Assembly (NCBI RefSeq): GCF_003460605.1
Contig: NZ_QTVN01000014.1
Location: 1-64,000, forward strand
Reading direction: 5' to 3'
DNA length: 64,000 nt
Source: Ruminococcus sp. AF31-8BH
Lineage (GTDB): Bacteria > Bacillota > Clostridia > Lachnospirales > Lachnospiraceae
Below the pieces are notes generated by a model. It made no database searches. It saw nothing but the letters and a program-made list of their open reading frames with translations, and was not told the DNA's origin. Position numbers and translations under genes: made by a program. Of the stretch, positions 32,447 to 41,793 are shown one piece after another (position 1 is the stretch's first letter; each line of letters begins with the position of its first letter).

Positions 32447-33295
32447 ATGGATTTAAAAAACAGAACACTTTCAAATTTTGCAGAGCTTGTGGAAACAGGT
32501 GAGTGTAAAAATTTCAAAGGAAGATTAAAGGTTGGTGTGGACCTTGGAACTGCTAATACAGTTCTGGCTGTTGTAGATACTTCAAACCGCCCGATAGCCG
32601 GAATTTCTGCACCCTCCCATGCCATTCAGGACGGAGTGATCGTAAACTATTATGAATGTGTACAGCTGGTAACCAGGCTGAAGGAGACACTGGAGGAGCG
32701 GCTTGGCACAGAGCTTACTTATGCAGCTGCCGCAATTCCTCCCGGTGTATCAGAGGGGAGCGTTAAGAGCATAGGCTATGTGCTGGAGGGTGCCGGCTTT
32801 GAGGTGACTAATATTGTAGATGAACCAACTGCCGCAGCGGCTGTACTTAAGATTCGTGACGGAGCGGTTGTGGACGTTGGCGGCGGTACAACAGGAATCA
32901 GCATTCTGAAGGATGGGAAAGTCATTTATACAGATGATGAGGCCACTGGTGGAACCCACATGACAATGACGGTTGCGGGACATTATCGTATTCCCTATGA
33001 AGAAGCGGAGCTGCTAAAAAGACAGCCAGATAAGCAGGATGAAATTTTTCCTGTAATTAAAGCTACGGTGGAGAAGATGGCTCTGATCACAGAAAAATTC
33101 CTCAAAGGATATGAGGTTCCGGCTATTTACGTTGTAGGCGGTTCTTCCATGTTCCGGGAATTTACATCCGTATTTGAGAAGCATCTGAAGCTTCCCGTTT
33201 ATCAGCCAGTGCATCCACTTCTTGTTACGCCTCTTGGAATTGCCTATTGCTGTGAGCTGCCTAAGCTATCTCCGAAAAAAGACAACAAAATATAA
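32447..33295 (+). CDS. eutJ: Ethanolamine utilisation protein EutJ family (Hsp70-like ATPase fold)
   Basis: A 282-residue actin/Hsp70-fold protein. Motifs: VGVDLGTANTVLAVVD (phosphate 1), VVDVGGGTTGISILKDGK (phosphate 2) and YVVGGSSMFREF (adenosine). In ethanolamine and choline microcompartment operons, EutJ is thought to be a chaperone, probably for reactivating enzymes. Here no eut gene is near, so it is an orphan within this window. ATG 32447 is chosen as GGAG precedes it and the earlier frame is hydrophobic nonsense. A good terminator follows. Confidence 0.88.
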   Translation: MDLKNRTLSNFAELVETGECKNFKGRLKVGVDLGTANTVLAVVDTSNRPIAGISAPSHAIQDGVIVNYYECVQLVTRLKETLEERLGTELTYAAAAIPPGVSEGSVKSIGYVLEGAGFEVTNIVDEPTAAAAVLKIRDGAVVDVGGGTTGISILKDGKVIYTDDEATGGTHMTMTVAGHYRIPYEEAELLKRQPDKQDEIFPVIKATVEKMALITEKFLKGYEVPAIYVVGGSSMFREFTSVFEKHLKLPVYQPVHPLLVTPLGIAYCCELPKLSPKKDNKI

Positions 33296-33320
33296 AGGAG
33301 CAGCAGGCTCTTGTAAAAAA

Positions 33321-33354
33321 GGATTGGTCAGTCAAAAAACTGATCAATCCTTTT
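33321..33354. terminator. Terminator between eutJ and pgi
   Basis: GGATTGGTCAGT and ACTGATCAATCC pair (12 bp, one mismatch) around CAAAAA. TTTT follows on one side and a run of A precedes on the other, so it can serve both convergent genes. Confidence 0.85.
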
Positions 33355-33388
33355 CTTGTCATTTCCAAAAACTCTAACTCTATGACTA

Positions 33389-34972
33389 TTAAATATTCAA
33401 CAGATCGCTGAATACCTTAAGGGCACCATCTGTATTATGCGCAAGGACACGCTTAGCGAGAACCTTACCAAGCTGAACACCCTCCTGGTCAAAGCTGTTC
33501 AGGTTCCATACAAAGCCCTGGAACATGATCTTATTCTCAAAGTGAGCAAGAAGAGCACCAAGGGAGGCAGGTGTAAGCTCATCCCCGATGATAATGCTGG
33601 ATGGACGTTTGCCCTTGAAATTCTTATTCAGGTTCTCATCCTCCTTGCCGCAGGCAAATGCAATGATCTGAGCAGCAACATTGGCGCAAAGCTTTTGCTG
33701 GCTGGTACTGTTCTCAATGTCAACATCTACTCCAAGCTGGCTCTTCTTAAAGCCGATGAACTGAAGCGGAATGATATCAGAGCCCTGGTGGAGCAGCTGA
33801 TAGAAGGAATGCTGTCCGTTGGTTCCTGGCTCACCGAAGATAACCGGACCGGTTACATAGCTTACCGGCTCACTGAAGCGGTTTACGGTTTTACCATTGG
33901 ACTCCATATCACACTGCTGAAGATGTGCAGGGAAACGGCTTAATGCCTGTGAATATGGAAGAACAGCTGTGGAAGGATATCCCTGAACATTTCTCTCGTA
34001 GATGCCGATCAGAGCGTCCAGCATATCCGGGTTTTTCATAAGGTCACGGTTAGTTGCAAGCTGATCCTCAGCAGCAGCACCGTCCAGAAGCTGTGCAAAT
34101 ACCTCCGGTCCGAATGCAAGGGAAAGGATTGCACCGCCTACGGCTGAAACAGAAGAGTAACGTCCGCCGATATAATCATCCATAAAGATTGCGGTAAGGT
34201 AATCCTCGCTCTTTGCAAGAGGAGAGGTCTCGCTTGTAACTGCAAGCATATGCTTGGAAGGATTCAGACCTGCCTTAGTCAGGGCATCCTTAACAAATGC
34301 TTCGTTAGTCAGAGTCTCAAGAGTTGTACCGGATTTGGATACAACGATAAATAAGGAATGTGCAAGGTCAACAGAAGCAAGAACAGCAGCTGCATCATCA
34401 GGATCTACGTTGCTGATGAATCTGGCTTCCATCTTGAATGTGTTGTTTGCCTTAGCCCAGTTCTCAAGTGCAATGTAAAGAGCACGAGGACCAAGGTCAC
34501 TTCCGCCGATACCGATCTGAACAACAGTGGTGAACTTCTCCCCAGCCTCGTTTGTGATCTCACCGGCATGAACCTTGTTTGCAAAATCAGCAGCCTTCTT
34601 CTGCTGTGCAACGTAGAATTCACGCTTGTCTACACCATCTACAACAACCGGATTGCCCAGCTGTCTGCGTGCCAGGTGATGAAGGACCATACGGTTCTCA
34701 CCTGTATTGATCACAGCTCCGTTATATAATTCCTCAAATTTGTCAATCAGCTGTGCCTCGTCAGCAAGCTGTGCAAGAGCGGATAAAACAGTCTCGTCTA
34801 CTTCCTTGGCTGCATAGTTGTAATTCAGCCCAGCTGCCATTGGTGTACTATAATCAGCTACACGCTTGCCACCCTCTTCACCGGACAGAGCAGCTGCAAT
34901 GTCCACATGATTCTTAAGACTGCAAAGCTTGTCAAAAGAAGCCAGTGTGTCAAGATTTTTCCATGTTGCCAT
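33389..34972 (-). CDS. pgi: Glucose-6-phosphate isomerase
   Basis: A 527-residue phosphoglucose isomerase interconverting glucose 6-phosphate and fructose 6-phosphate. Motifs GIGGSDLGPRALY, VVSKSGTTLET and GGRYSSVSAVG are characteristic. It has the length of the large bacterial type. It is transcribed alone with its own AAGGAGGAA site, convergent with eutJ. No anomaly was seen. Long plus-strand frames over it are shadows. Confidence 0.95.
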   Translation of the reverse strand: MATWKNLDTLASFDKLCSLKNHVDIAAALSGEEGGKRVADYSTPMAAGLNYNYAAKEVDETVLSALAQLADEAQLIDKFEELYNGAVINTGENRMVLHHLARRQLGNPVVVDGVDKREFYVAQQKKAADFANKVHAGEITNEAGEKFTTVVQIGIGGSDLGPRALYIALENWAKANNTFKMEARFISNVDPDDAAAVLASVDLAHSLFIVVSKSGTTLETLTNEAFVKDALTKAGLNPSKHMLAVTSETSPLAKSEDYLTAIFMDDYIGGRYSSVSAVGGAILSLAFGPEVFAQLLDGAAAEDQLATNRDLMKNPDMLDALIGIYERNVQGYPSTAVLPYSQALSRFPAHLQQCDMESNGKTVNRFSEPVSYVTGPVIFGEPGTNGQHSFYQLLHQGSDIIPLQFIGFKKSQLGVDVDIENSTSQQKLCANVAAQIIAFACGKEDENLNKNFKGKRPSSIIIGDELTPASLGALLAHFENKIMFQGFVWNLNSFDQEGVQLGKVLAKRVLAHNTDGALKVFSDLLNI

Positions 34973-35201
34973 AATATAATTCCTCCTTTAAATGGTTGAG
35001 ACAAAATTGTCCCGTCAGAGTCTCATGGCGAAACCCATATCGACTTTATTATACTGAAAAAAAACAGGAATTTCAATCCATGGTTTAAGATTCGTGAAAA
35101 AATAACATTGTTTCGGGAAAATTGATGAGAAATATGAAAAAAAGAACATTAAAGTGTGTTTGAAAAAGGCTTTCTGCAAGATGCACCTGCAAATAAAAGC
35201 G

Positions 35202-35229
35202 CTCCCGGGAAACAATCATTTCCCGGGAG
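35202..35229 (-). terminator. Terminator of copA
   Basis: CTCCCGGGAAA and TTTCCCGGGAG form a perfect 11-bp stem. On the minus strand a TTTTATTT tail follows it. It lies 32 bases after the copA stop. Confidence 0.85.
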
Positions 35230-35260
35230 TGTGCTGCAGTTCAAAAAAGAAAGGGGAAGC

Positions 35261-35479
35261 TTACTCCTGTGTAATTTCGGTTACTTCATATCCTGCATCT
35301 GTGATTACCTGGCGAAGCTTAGCTTCATCTACTTTTTCCGGTGCTGTGAAGGTTGTGGTTCCTGCCTCATGGGAGGAAACAACATTCTGTACGCCAAATG
35401 CAGCCTCAACGGCTTTGTTTACGTGTGCCTCGCAATGTCCGCACATCATTCCTGTTACATTAACTGTTACCTTGATCAT
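35261..35479 (-). CDS. copZ: Possible free CopZ copper chaperone from internal start in copA
   Basis: Inside the linker of copA, AAGGAG (35489-35494) lies nine bases before an ATG at 35479, in frame. The product would be 72 residues: [20 protein letters not shown] and on, exactly a CopZ chaperone beginning at its natural first residue. Translation from this start would supply a soluble chaperone besides the fused form. Either this is a dual-product gene or the trace of a recent in-frame fusion of copA and copZ. The start signals are seen; use of them is inferred. Confidence 0.5.
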   Translation of the reverse strand: MIKVTVNVTGMMCGHCEAHVNKAVEAAFGVQNVVSSHEAGTTTFTAPEKVDEAKLRQVITDAGYEVTEITQE

Positions 35480-37804
35480 AGTAGTGTTCTCCTTTTTATT
35501 TGTATTATTAATAGTGTTGCTTACAGTAGGATTATTAATATTGCTGCTTGCATTATGAACCTTAAACAGATTCAGTCTCAGGGCATTGGTTACCACGCAG
35601 AAGCTGGAAAGGCTCATGGCAGCGGCACCGAACATAGGGTTCAGGGTCCATCCGAAGATGGGGATCCATACGCCGGCTGCCAGCGGAATGCCGATTACGT
35701 TGTAGAAGAATGCCCAGAAAAGGTTTTCATGGATATTTCGAAGGGTGGCACGGCTGAGACGGATGGCTGCGGGCACGTCGGAAAGCTGGCTCTTCATAAG
35801 AACCACATCCGCTGCATCAATAGCCACATCGGTACCTGCACCGATGGCAATGCCAATGTCAGCACGGGTAAGTGCCGGGGCGTCATTGATTCCGTCCCCA
35901 ACCATGGCAACCTTGCCTTTTTCCTTCAGGGAGCGGATCACGCTTTCTTTTCCATCAGGAAGAACCCCTGCGATTACCTGATCTACCCCTGCCTGTGCAC
36001 CGATCGCCCTGGCAGTGCGCTCATTGTCTCCGGTAAGCATAACCACATGAATCCCCATGCTCTGAAGCTCTTTTACAGCCTGTGGACTGTCTGGCTTGAT
36101 TACGTCTGCTACAGCAATGATTCCAAGAAGCTGGTTATTACGGGCAAAAAGCAGGGGAGTTTTGCCCTCCTCAGCAAGCTTTTCTGCCTGGGACATAAAA
36201 GCTTTGGAGACTGGAACCAGTGTGCTGATGTATTTCATGCTTCCGCCGATCAGCTTATCAGAACCAAGTGCGGCAGAAAGTCCGTTTCCGGTAAGGGCCT
36301 GGAAATCTGTAACCTCCGGGGCAGTAAGACCAAGTGCAAAGGCTTTTTCAAGAACGGCCTTTGCAAGAGGATGCTCGCTTTTTTTCTCAAGAGCATAGGC
36401 AAGGGTGAGAAGCTCTTTCTCGGTAATGCCTTCTGCAGGAAGAATGTCCGTCACCTCAGGCTGTCCGCTTGTAATGGTTCCTGTCTTGTCAAGGGCAACG
36501 ATCTGGATCTTTCCTGCTTCCTCAAGAGAAACAGCGGTTTTGAAAAGAATGCCGTTCTTGGCACCCATTCCGTTACCTACCATAATGGCAACCGGGGTGG
36601 CAAGGCCAAGGGCACAGGGGCAGCTGATCACAAGCACGGAGATTCCTCTTGCAAGAGCGTAGCCAAATTCATGTCCGGTAAGCAGCCAGATAATGGTGGT
36701 GATAATGGAAATGGTGATAACAGCAGGTACGAAAACACCGGAAACCCGGTCTGCGATCTTGGCAATAGGAGCCTTGGTGGCAGCTGCGTCGCTGACCATT
36801 TTGATGATCTGGGAGAGGGTAGTATCTTCCCCGACGCGGGTTGCCGTACATTTGATGAAACCGGACTGGTTTACAGTGGCAGCAGAAATCCGGTCTCCTG
36901 CTGCTTTATCTACCGGGATGCTTTCTCCTGTAAGGGCAGCCTCGTTTACTGCACTGGAGCCTTCCAGGATCACGCCGTCAACAGGAATGCTTTCGCCGGG
37001 ACGTACAACAAACACATCGCCTTTTACCACCTGGTCAATGGGAACGGTGATTTCCTGGCCATTTCGGATGACGACGGCAGTCTTGGGAGCAAGGTTCATC
37101 AGACCCTTCAGGGCGTCGGTTGTCTTGCCTTTGGAGCGAGCTTCCAGCATTTTTCCCACTGTGATCAGGGTCAGGATCATGGCAGCGGATTCAAAGTAAA
37201 ACTCCATCATGTAGTGCATTACAAGCTCAGAATTACCGTCTACCTGTGCACGAGTCATGGCAAACAGTGCATAGACGCTCCACACAAAGGATGCCATGGA
37301 GCCAAGGGCTACCAGGGTGTCCATGTTGGGAGAGCGGTGCCACAGGCTCTTAAAGCCGTTGATGAAAAACTTCTGATTGATTACCATGATGATTCCGGCC
37401 AGAAGCAGCTGAACAAGTCCCATGGCTACGTGGTTGCCGTCAAACCATGTAGGCAGCGGCCAGCCCCACATCATGTGTCCCATGGAGAAGTACATCAGGA
37501 CCAGAAGAAAGCCTACAGATGCGATAAGGCGCTTCTTCAGAATCGGGGTTTCGTGATCTTCCAGGGCCTTCTCCGCATCAGAGACAGATTCTTTCTGACT
37601 GGATTGGCTCTTAGAAGAGCAGCCGTACCCGGCTTGCTCTACAGCTGAAATAATGGCTGAGGCTGTGGCGGTGCCTTCAACGCCCATGGAATTGGTAAGC
37701 AGGCTCACTGAGCAGGCTGTAACTCCCGGAACCTTGCTGACTGCTTTTTCCACACGGGCACTGCAGGCTGCACAGCTCATGCCGGTGACATTGTATTGTT
37801 CCAT
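35261..37804 (-). CDS. copA: Copper-exporting P1B-type ATPase fused to a C-terminal CopZ-like domain
   Basis: An 847-residue membrane ATPase that pumps Cu(I) out of the cell. An N-terminal heavy-metal domain (C11-A-A-C14) precedes membrane helices, the metal-selecting C395-P-C397, the phosphorylated Asp439 in [13 protein letters not shown] and [10 protein letters not shown]. After the last membrane helices an Asn-rich linker (about 755-775) joins a complete second heavy-metal domain with C788-G-H-C791 at the C-terminus. That last domain is the size of the chaperone CopZ and has its own start signals (see next entry). csoR lies directly upstream on the same strand, with CsoR-type operators. 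The second domain at the C-terminus is unusual; most CopA carry metal domains at the N-terminus. Confidence 0.94.
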   Translation of the reverse strand: MEQYNVTGMSCAACSARVEKAVSKVPGVTACSVSLLTNSMGVEGTATASAIISAVEQAGYGCSSKSQSSQKESVSDAEKALEDHETPILKKRLIASVGFLLVLMYFSMGHMMWGWPLPTWFDGNHVAMGLVQLLLAGIIMVINQKFFINGFKSLWHRSPNMDTLVALGSMASFVWSVYALFAMTRAQVDGNSELVMHYMMEFYFESAAMILTLITVGKMLEARSKGKTTDALKGLMNLAPKTAVVIRNGQEITVPIDQVVKGDVFVVRPGESIPVDGVILEGSSAVNEAALTGESIPVDKAAGDRISAATVNQSGFIKCTATRVGEDTTLSQIIKMVSDAAATKAPIAKIADRVSGVFVPAVITISIITTIIWLLTGHEFGYALARGISVLVISCPCALGLATPVAIMVGNGMGAKNGILFKTAVSLEEAGKIQIVALDKTGTITSGQPEVTDILPAEGITEKELLTLAYALEKKSEHPLAKAVLEKAFALGLTAPEVTDFQALTGNGLSAALGSDKLIGGSMKYISTLVPVSKAFMSQAEKLAEEGKTPLLFARNNQLLGIIAVADVIKPDSPQAVKELQSMGIHVVMLTGDNERTARAIGAQAGVDQVIAGVLPDGKESVIRSLKEKGKVAMVGDGINDAPALTRADIGIAIGAGTDVAIDAADVVLMKSQLSDVPAAIRLSRATLRNIHENLFWAFFYNVIGIPLAAGVWIPIFGWTLNPMFGAAAMSLSSFCVVTNALRLNLFKVHNASSNINNPTVSNTINNTNKKENTTMIKVTVNVTGMMCGHCEAHVNKAVEAAFGVQNVVSSHEAGTTTFTAPEKVDEAKLRQVITDAGYEVTEITQE

Positions 37805-37886
37805 AATAAAATTCCTCCTTATACGGGATGCGCCTTATCATGCAAGCATGAACGGCTGTTTGATCTTTTGACCCTGATATCCGCAT

Positions 37887-38267
37887 TTATTTCATAAGCT
37901 TCTGTAGTGTTGCAACAAGCTCATCAATGGTCTCATCCTTACCCTCCCGGATATCTCTTGCCACGCAGGTTCGGATATGGTTGGCAAGAAGCTCTTTATT
38001 AAAAGCATTCACAGCGGCATTTACAGCGGCGGACTGGATCAGGATGTCATTGCAGTAGGCATCGTTCTCCAGCATTCCTATAATGCCCCGGATCTGGCCT
38101 TCAATACGCTTCAGACGGTTGACCAGCTTTCTTCGCTCCGCTTCGGAACGCAAGGTGTGCTTGGCGCAGCAGGAACAGACCTTCTGTGCAGGTTCCTGGC
38201 TGGAAAGGGGTTCAGTATCGGCTGCAGTGTGGCTGCAGCAGGTTTCGGATTTATGATCAGCTGTCAT
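37887..38267 (-). CDS. csoR: CsoR-type copper-sensing repressor
   Basis: A 126-residue helical repressor of the CsoR/RcnR family. The copper ligands C72, H97 and C101 are all present, in ENDAYCNDIL and LLANHIRTC. The family lacks a classical DNA-binding motif; copper binding releases DNA. An N-terminal extension of about 38 residues contains five further Cys (CCSH and CSCC) and is not part of the usual fold; it might bind metal. It precedes copA by 82 bases. Two GC-flanked operators cover its promoter. Confidence 0.92.
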   Translation of the reverse strand: MTADHKSETCCSHTAADTEPLSSQEPAQKVCSCCAKHTLRSEAERRKLVNRLKRIEGQIRGIIGMLENDAYCNDILIQSAAVNAAVNAFNKELLANHIRTCVARDIREGKDETIDELVATLQKLMK

Positions 38268-38334
38268 AGGCAGGCTCCTTTCTTATTAAACAAATGATTG
38301 GCCGGAAACTGCGAACCGGCGTTTTAACTTTCAA

Positions 38335-38395
38335 ATACCCATTGGGGGTATCTTGCTTATGCACCTAATATATACCCCCTAAGGGTATTTGTCAA
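38335..38395 (-). promoter_or_regulatory. csoR-copA promoter with two CsoR-type operators
   Basis: On the minus strand TTGACA (38390-38395) and TATATT (38367-38372) are 17 bases apart. One 17-bp operator, ATACCCCCTAAGGGTAT (38372-38388), fills the spacer. A second, ATACCCATTGGGGGTAT (38335-38351), lies just downstream. Both have the ATACCC-N5-GGGTAT layout of CsoR sites. Confidence 0.88.
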
Positions 38396-38479
38396 CCCGA
38401 TTTTTTAATTGTAAAAGAAAAAATGCTATGTTAAACTAACAATAGTTGAAAACAGGTGCATAGAGTAGAAAATTTGTTC

Positions 38480-38488
38480 GGGGGGGGG
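38480..38488 (+). repeat. Run of nine G at the yesM ribosome site
   Basis: Nine G in a row lie just before GAGAAAAATG and form part of the ribosome-binding region of the histidine-kinase gene. Slippage would change spacing, not frame. Confidence 0.7.
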
Positions 38489-38494
38489 AGAAAA

Positions 38495-40252
38495 ATGGGA
38501 ACATCGAAAAAAGTATCCAGTATTCATCAGGAACTAAATCGGTTTCTGGTGTTTGTCATCATTATTTTTGCCATATTATGTGCTTTTATTTACGGCTGTG
38601 TGCGCCGGATCCTTACTGCGCACACGAATGAATACATGGAAGTTTCCACAAGACAGATGGAATATGAGATGAATTCTGTTTATGACAAGGCGGAAAATTA
38701 TCTGATTTCTATGGCTGCTGATGAACGTGTGCAGAAATTATTCCGGGAATCAGAACGAGAGAAGGCCATGGACATTGATTATGTGCAGAAGCTGATCATC
38801 CAGGCTCAGAATTTGGAACCTGCTATTAAGGACATTGCCTTTGTTAATGGAAACACCACCTATTCCACCATTTATTCCAGGGAAGAACTTTATGAGCTTG
38901 CTGATAAAACTACCTGGAATGGTTTTGCCTGGTACGGCATTAAAAAGACTTCCATGGTAATCCTTGGGAAACAGGAGAACATGTTTGTATATGTCATGAA
39001 TGTGGTGGAAGATGGGGAGAAACTGGGAACATTGATCGCCTCTGTTCCCTCCGCCTATTTTTCAAAAAACATCGAGGAGATGAATTTTTTTTGTGCACTT
39101 GGAAAAACAAACGGCAAGATTTCCTTCCTGTTTGACAATCCGGAGAAAGAGGAATTCCTGGAGAAAATCTGGCTGGATTCTGGGAAGAAAGAAGAAAATG
39201 GGGACTGGATGAAAAATATTCAGATCAGTTCCCGGGATGCCTACTTAAGTGCCCTTTATGTGGAAAAAATGGACTGCTATCTGATTGGAGCCAATACCAT
39301 GGAGCAAAGCTTCAGCAACGGAAATATGAGAACTCTGCAGGGAATGATCTTGGGATGCCTGATTCTTGCCGCGTTATATATGGTAGGAATTCTTCTGCTT
39401 TTGAACCAACGCATGGTGCGTCCGCTGCAAAAATTCCACCAGCTGATCCGGGATATGCGAAGTAAAGGACAGCGCCACCTTCAGGAACCTGTAGAACTTT
39501 CCGGCTGTCTGGAGATCCAGGAAATCGAAGAGGAATTTTCCGGAATGGTCACAGGCATCGATGCACTGAACCAGAAAATTTTTGAAAACACAGCTCACAT
39601 GTATGAACTGGAGCTGCAGAAAAAAGAGGCGGAACTTTCTTATCTTAGGGGACAGGTGGATCCCCATTTTCTGTACAACACGCTGGAGGTTCTCAGGCGG
39701 CAGGCAATCGCAAAGGATGCGCCGGAACTGGCACAGATGGCTATTGATATGGGAACTATTTTCCGCTACAGCGCAAAGGGAAGCCCGGTAGTCACTCTGA
39801 AAGAGGAGGTTGCCATTACCAGATCTTACGTAAGAATCCAGGAGAACCGCTTTATGGGCCGCCTGAAAGTATTTTTTATGATTCCGGAGAATCTTCAGAA
39901 GTTAGAGGTGATGAAAATGCTACTGCAGCCTCTGGTGGAAAATGCAGTGTGCCATGGAATTGAGCCCAAGAAAGAGGGCGGCTCTGTTTTTATCGGAGCG
40001 CGAAAAGAGGGGGACGCCCTTTTGCTTACTGTAAAGGATGATGGTGTGGGAATCCCGGAAGAAAAACTAAGAGAAATCCGGGAAAAACTGGAAGCGGCAT
40101 GTCAGGACACCAGCCGTCACGTGGGGATTTTTAACACCCAGGCAAGGATCCGGCTAATGTATGGACCAGAATATGGAATTGAAATAGAAAGCAGCGAAGG
40201 CGACGGAACCAGCATTTTTCTGAAGGTTCCGGCAAAAGAAATGGAGGAGTAG
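38495..40252 (+). CDS. YesM-type sensor histidine kinase
   Basis: A 585-residue membrane sensor kinase. Two membrane segments (about 22-44 and 285-308) enclose an extracellular sensor, followed by HAMP-like linker, the His_kinase domain with phospho-acceptor His391 in VDPHFLYNTLEVL, and an ATPase domain ending with DDGVGIPEE and GTSIFLKVP. YesM-type kinases usually sense extracellular plant sugars. ATG 38495 is used; the frame upstream to 38456 lacks a ribosome site. The response regulator gene begins one base after its stop. Confidence 0.9.
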   Translation: MGTSKKVSSIHQELNRFLVFVIIIFAILCAFIYGCVRRILTAHTNEYMEVSTRQMEYEMNSVYDKAENYLISMAADERVQKLFRESEREKAMDIDYVQKLIIQAQNLEPAIKDIAFVNGNTTYSTIYSREELYELADKTTWNGFAWYGIKKTSMVILGKQENMFVYVMNVVEDGEKLGTLIASVPSAYFSKNIEEMNFFCALGKTNGKISFLFDNPEKEEFLEKIWLDSGKKEENGDWMKNIQISSRDAYLSALYVEKMDCYLIGANTMEQSFSNGNMRTLQGMILGCLILAALYMVGILLLLNQRMVRPLQKFHQLIRDMRSKGQRHLQEPVELSGCLEIQEIEEEFSGMVTGIDALNQKIFENTAHMYELELQKKEAELSYLRGQVDPHFLYNTLEVLRRQAIAKDAPELAQMAIDMGTIFRYSAKGSPVVTLKEEVAITRSYVRIQENRFMGRLKVFFMIPENLQKLEVMKMLLQPLVENAVCHGIEPKKEGGSVFIGARKEGDALLLTVKDDGVGIPEEKLREIREKLEAACQDTSRHVGIFNTQARIRLMYGPEYGIEIESSEGDGTSIFLKVPAKEMEE

Positions 40253-40253
40253 T

Positions 40254-41624
40254 ATGTATCAGGTTTTGATCGCGGATGATGAACTATCTGTTCTGAAGTC
40301 CCTGATGGATGGGATTCAGTGGGAAGAGCTGGGGCTTACCGTAGCTGCGGCTGTAAACAATGGAGAGGAAGCTTTGCAGATCCTGAAGACAGGGGAAATT
40401 GATATTGCCATTCTGGACATCCGAATGCCTGGCTTGAATGGACTGGAGATTTGCGAAAAGCTTTGCAGGGAGCAGGAAAATCTGCAGCTGATCCTGATCA
40501 GCGGATATGCGGAATTTTCCTATGCTGAGCGTGCAATCCGCTATGGGGTATTGGGATACTGTCTTAAGCCTATTGAATTTGAGCAGCTGACCCGCTTTTT
40601 ATTAAAAGCAGAAAGAAACTGCGAGAAACAAAATGCCCAGCTTCCGGACAGTGATCTTCTGGACGTTCTGGAGCGGGGAGACCAGGAAACCCTGGAAAAA
40701 ATCCTGAAATCTTCCGGCATGGAGAAAGAAGCTTATGTGGCAGTTACAGTAGGAGAAAATCTTGTTTCTGTGAAGGGGGCTTGTATGGTGGAGCTTGGTC
40801 GGGAGCAGTACGGATATTTTATGAAAAAACCGCTGGAGCCGGATGTGCTGGAAGCGTGGACTGCCAAAAAGGAGAACCTGGGAATCGGATATGAAGAGGA
40901 GAAGATCCCCCTGGAAAAATTATCCGAAACCTTAAACGAATGCCAGGTGCGTGCATTTCAGTATTTCATAGACTCGGGAGAAAAAGTCTGCTGCAGGCAA
41001 AGTCCCGGACAGAATGATTTCCTTCATGAAATCCGGGCAAAAATCAGTGCAAATCAGTGGAATCAGATTGCAGACAGTCTGAAAGAGCTTACAGAAAAAG
41101 GCTGGCAGAAATTTGACGTGCGTTATGCATTGCGTCTGTGTAATCTGGTCCACAGCGGAAACCTATTCCGGGAAGAAGAAAACGATTATTATGTTTACAG
41201 CATACGGCAGCTTACTTCCCAGTACCGGAACATGAGGGACATGCTGAAAAGGCTTACAGACGATATTCGGGAGGCAAGGGAAAGCGAAGAAAAGCAGCCT
41301 GTTTATTCCAACATGGCCTTTATGGAGCTGATGTCCTACATCAATGAAAACTACAAAAAAGACATATCCCTTGCAAGTGCAGCCAAGAATTGCTACATGA
41401 CTCCAAACTATGTAAGCCAGCTGTTCAAAAAAGAGACTGGCATGACCTTCGTCCATTACATCACACAGCTTCGCATGGAAGAGGCGGTGCGGCTCTTGGA
41501 AACCACAAAGAAATCCACAGCAGAAATCTGCTCTATGGTTGGCTACAACGATTATTTTTATTTCCTGCGTATTTTTAAGAAATATACAGGAAAAACTATC
41601 AAGCAGTACAGGGCAGAATTATAA
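40254..41624 (+). CDS. YesN-type response regulator with AraC DNA-binding domain
   Basis: A 456-residue cytoplasmic regulator. The receiver domain (1-120) has D8, D9, the phosphorylated Asp55 in ILDIRMPG and Lys in YCLKPIEF. A central region of about 220 residues follows, then an AraC-type double helix-turn-helix (about 355-455; TPNYVSQLFKKETGMTF, IKQYR). It should activate the transporter and GH43 genes downstream upon signal from the adjacent kinase. The pair is almost overlapping. A hairpin terminator separates it from the ABC genes. Confidence 0.92.
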   Translation: MYQVLIADDELSVLKSLMDGIQWEELGLTVAAAVNNGEEALQILKTGEIDIAILDIRMPGLNGLEICEKLCREQENLQLILISGYAEFSYAERAIRYGVLGYCLKPIEFEQLTRFLLKAERNCEKQNAQLPDSDLLDVLERGDQETLEKILKSSGMEKEAYVAVTVGENLVSVKGACMVELGREQYGYFMKKPLEPDVLEAWTAKKENLGIGYEEEKIPLEKLSETLNECQVRAFQYFIDSGEKVCCRQSPGQNDFLHEIRAKISANQWNQIADSLKELTEKGWQKFDVRYALRLCNLVHSGNLFREEENDYYVYSIRQLTSQYRNMRDMLKRLTDDIREARESEEKQPVYSNMAFMELMSYINENYKKDISLASAAKNCYMTPNYVSQLFKKETGMTFVHYITQLRMEEAVRLLETTKKSTAEICSMVGYNDYFYFLRIFKKYTGKTIKQYRAEL

Positions 41625-41682
41625 AAATATGGACAAAATATGGATTAGCTTTTGAAATCTGTATTTTGTCCATATTTTATTC
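41624..41682 (+). terminator. Terminator after yesN-type gene
   Basis: AAAATATGGACAAAATA (from 41624) pairs with TATTTTGTCCATATTTT (to 41678), followed by ATT. The stop TAA directly precedes the stem. Confidence 0.75.
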
Positions 41683-41793
41683 AGAAAATGAAGGCCGGAA
41701 ACGTAAAAAAACACATATGACTGCGCAAGAAACTGCATGGGAAAATCCCTTCATTTCCGTTACAATAAACTCAACAAAACGGAGGTGAGGAAA

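Noticed and set aside
33437..33943. Open frame on the plus strand over pgi
   Set aside because: Antisense shadow of a clearly real gene; no ribosome site.
35156..37648. 830-codon open frame on the plus strand over copA
   Set aside because: It is the antisense of copA. The product is rich in Cys, His and Gly with no domain, and lacks a ribosome site.
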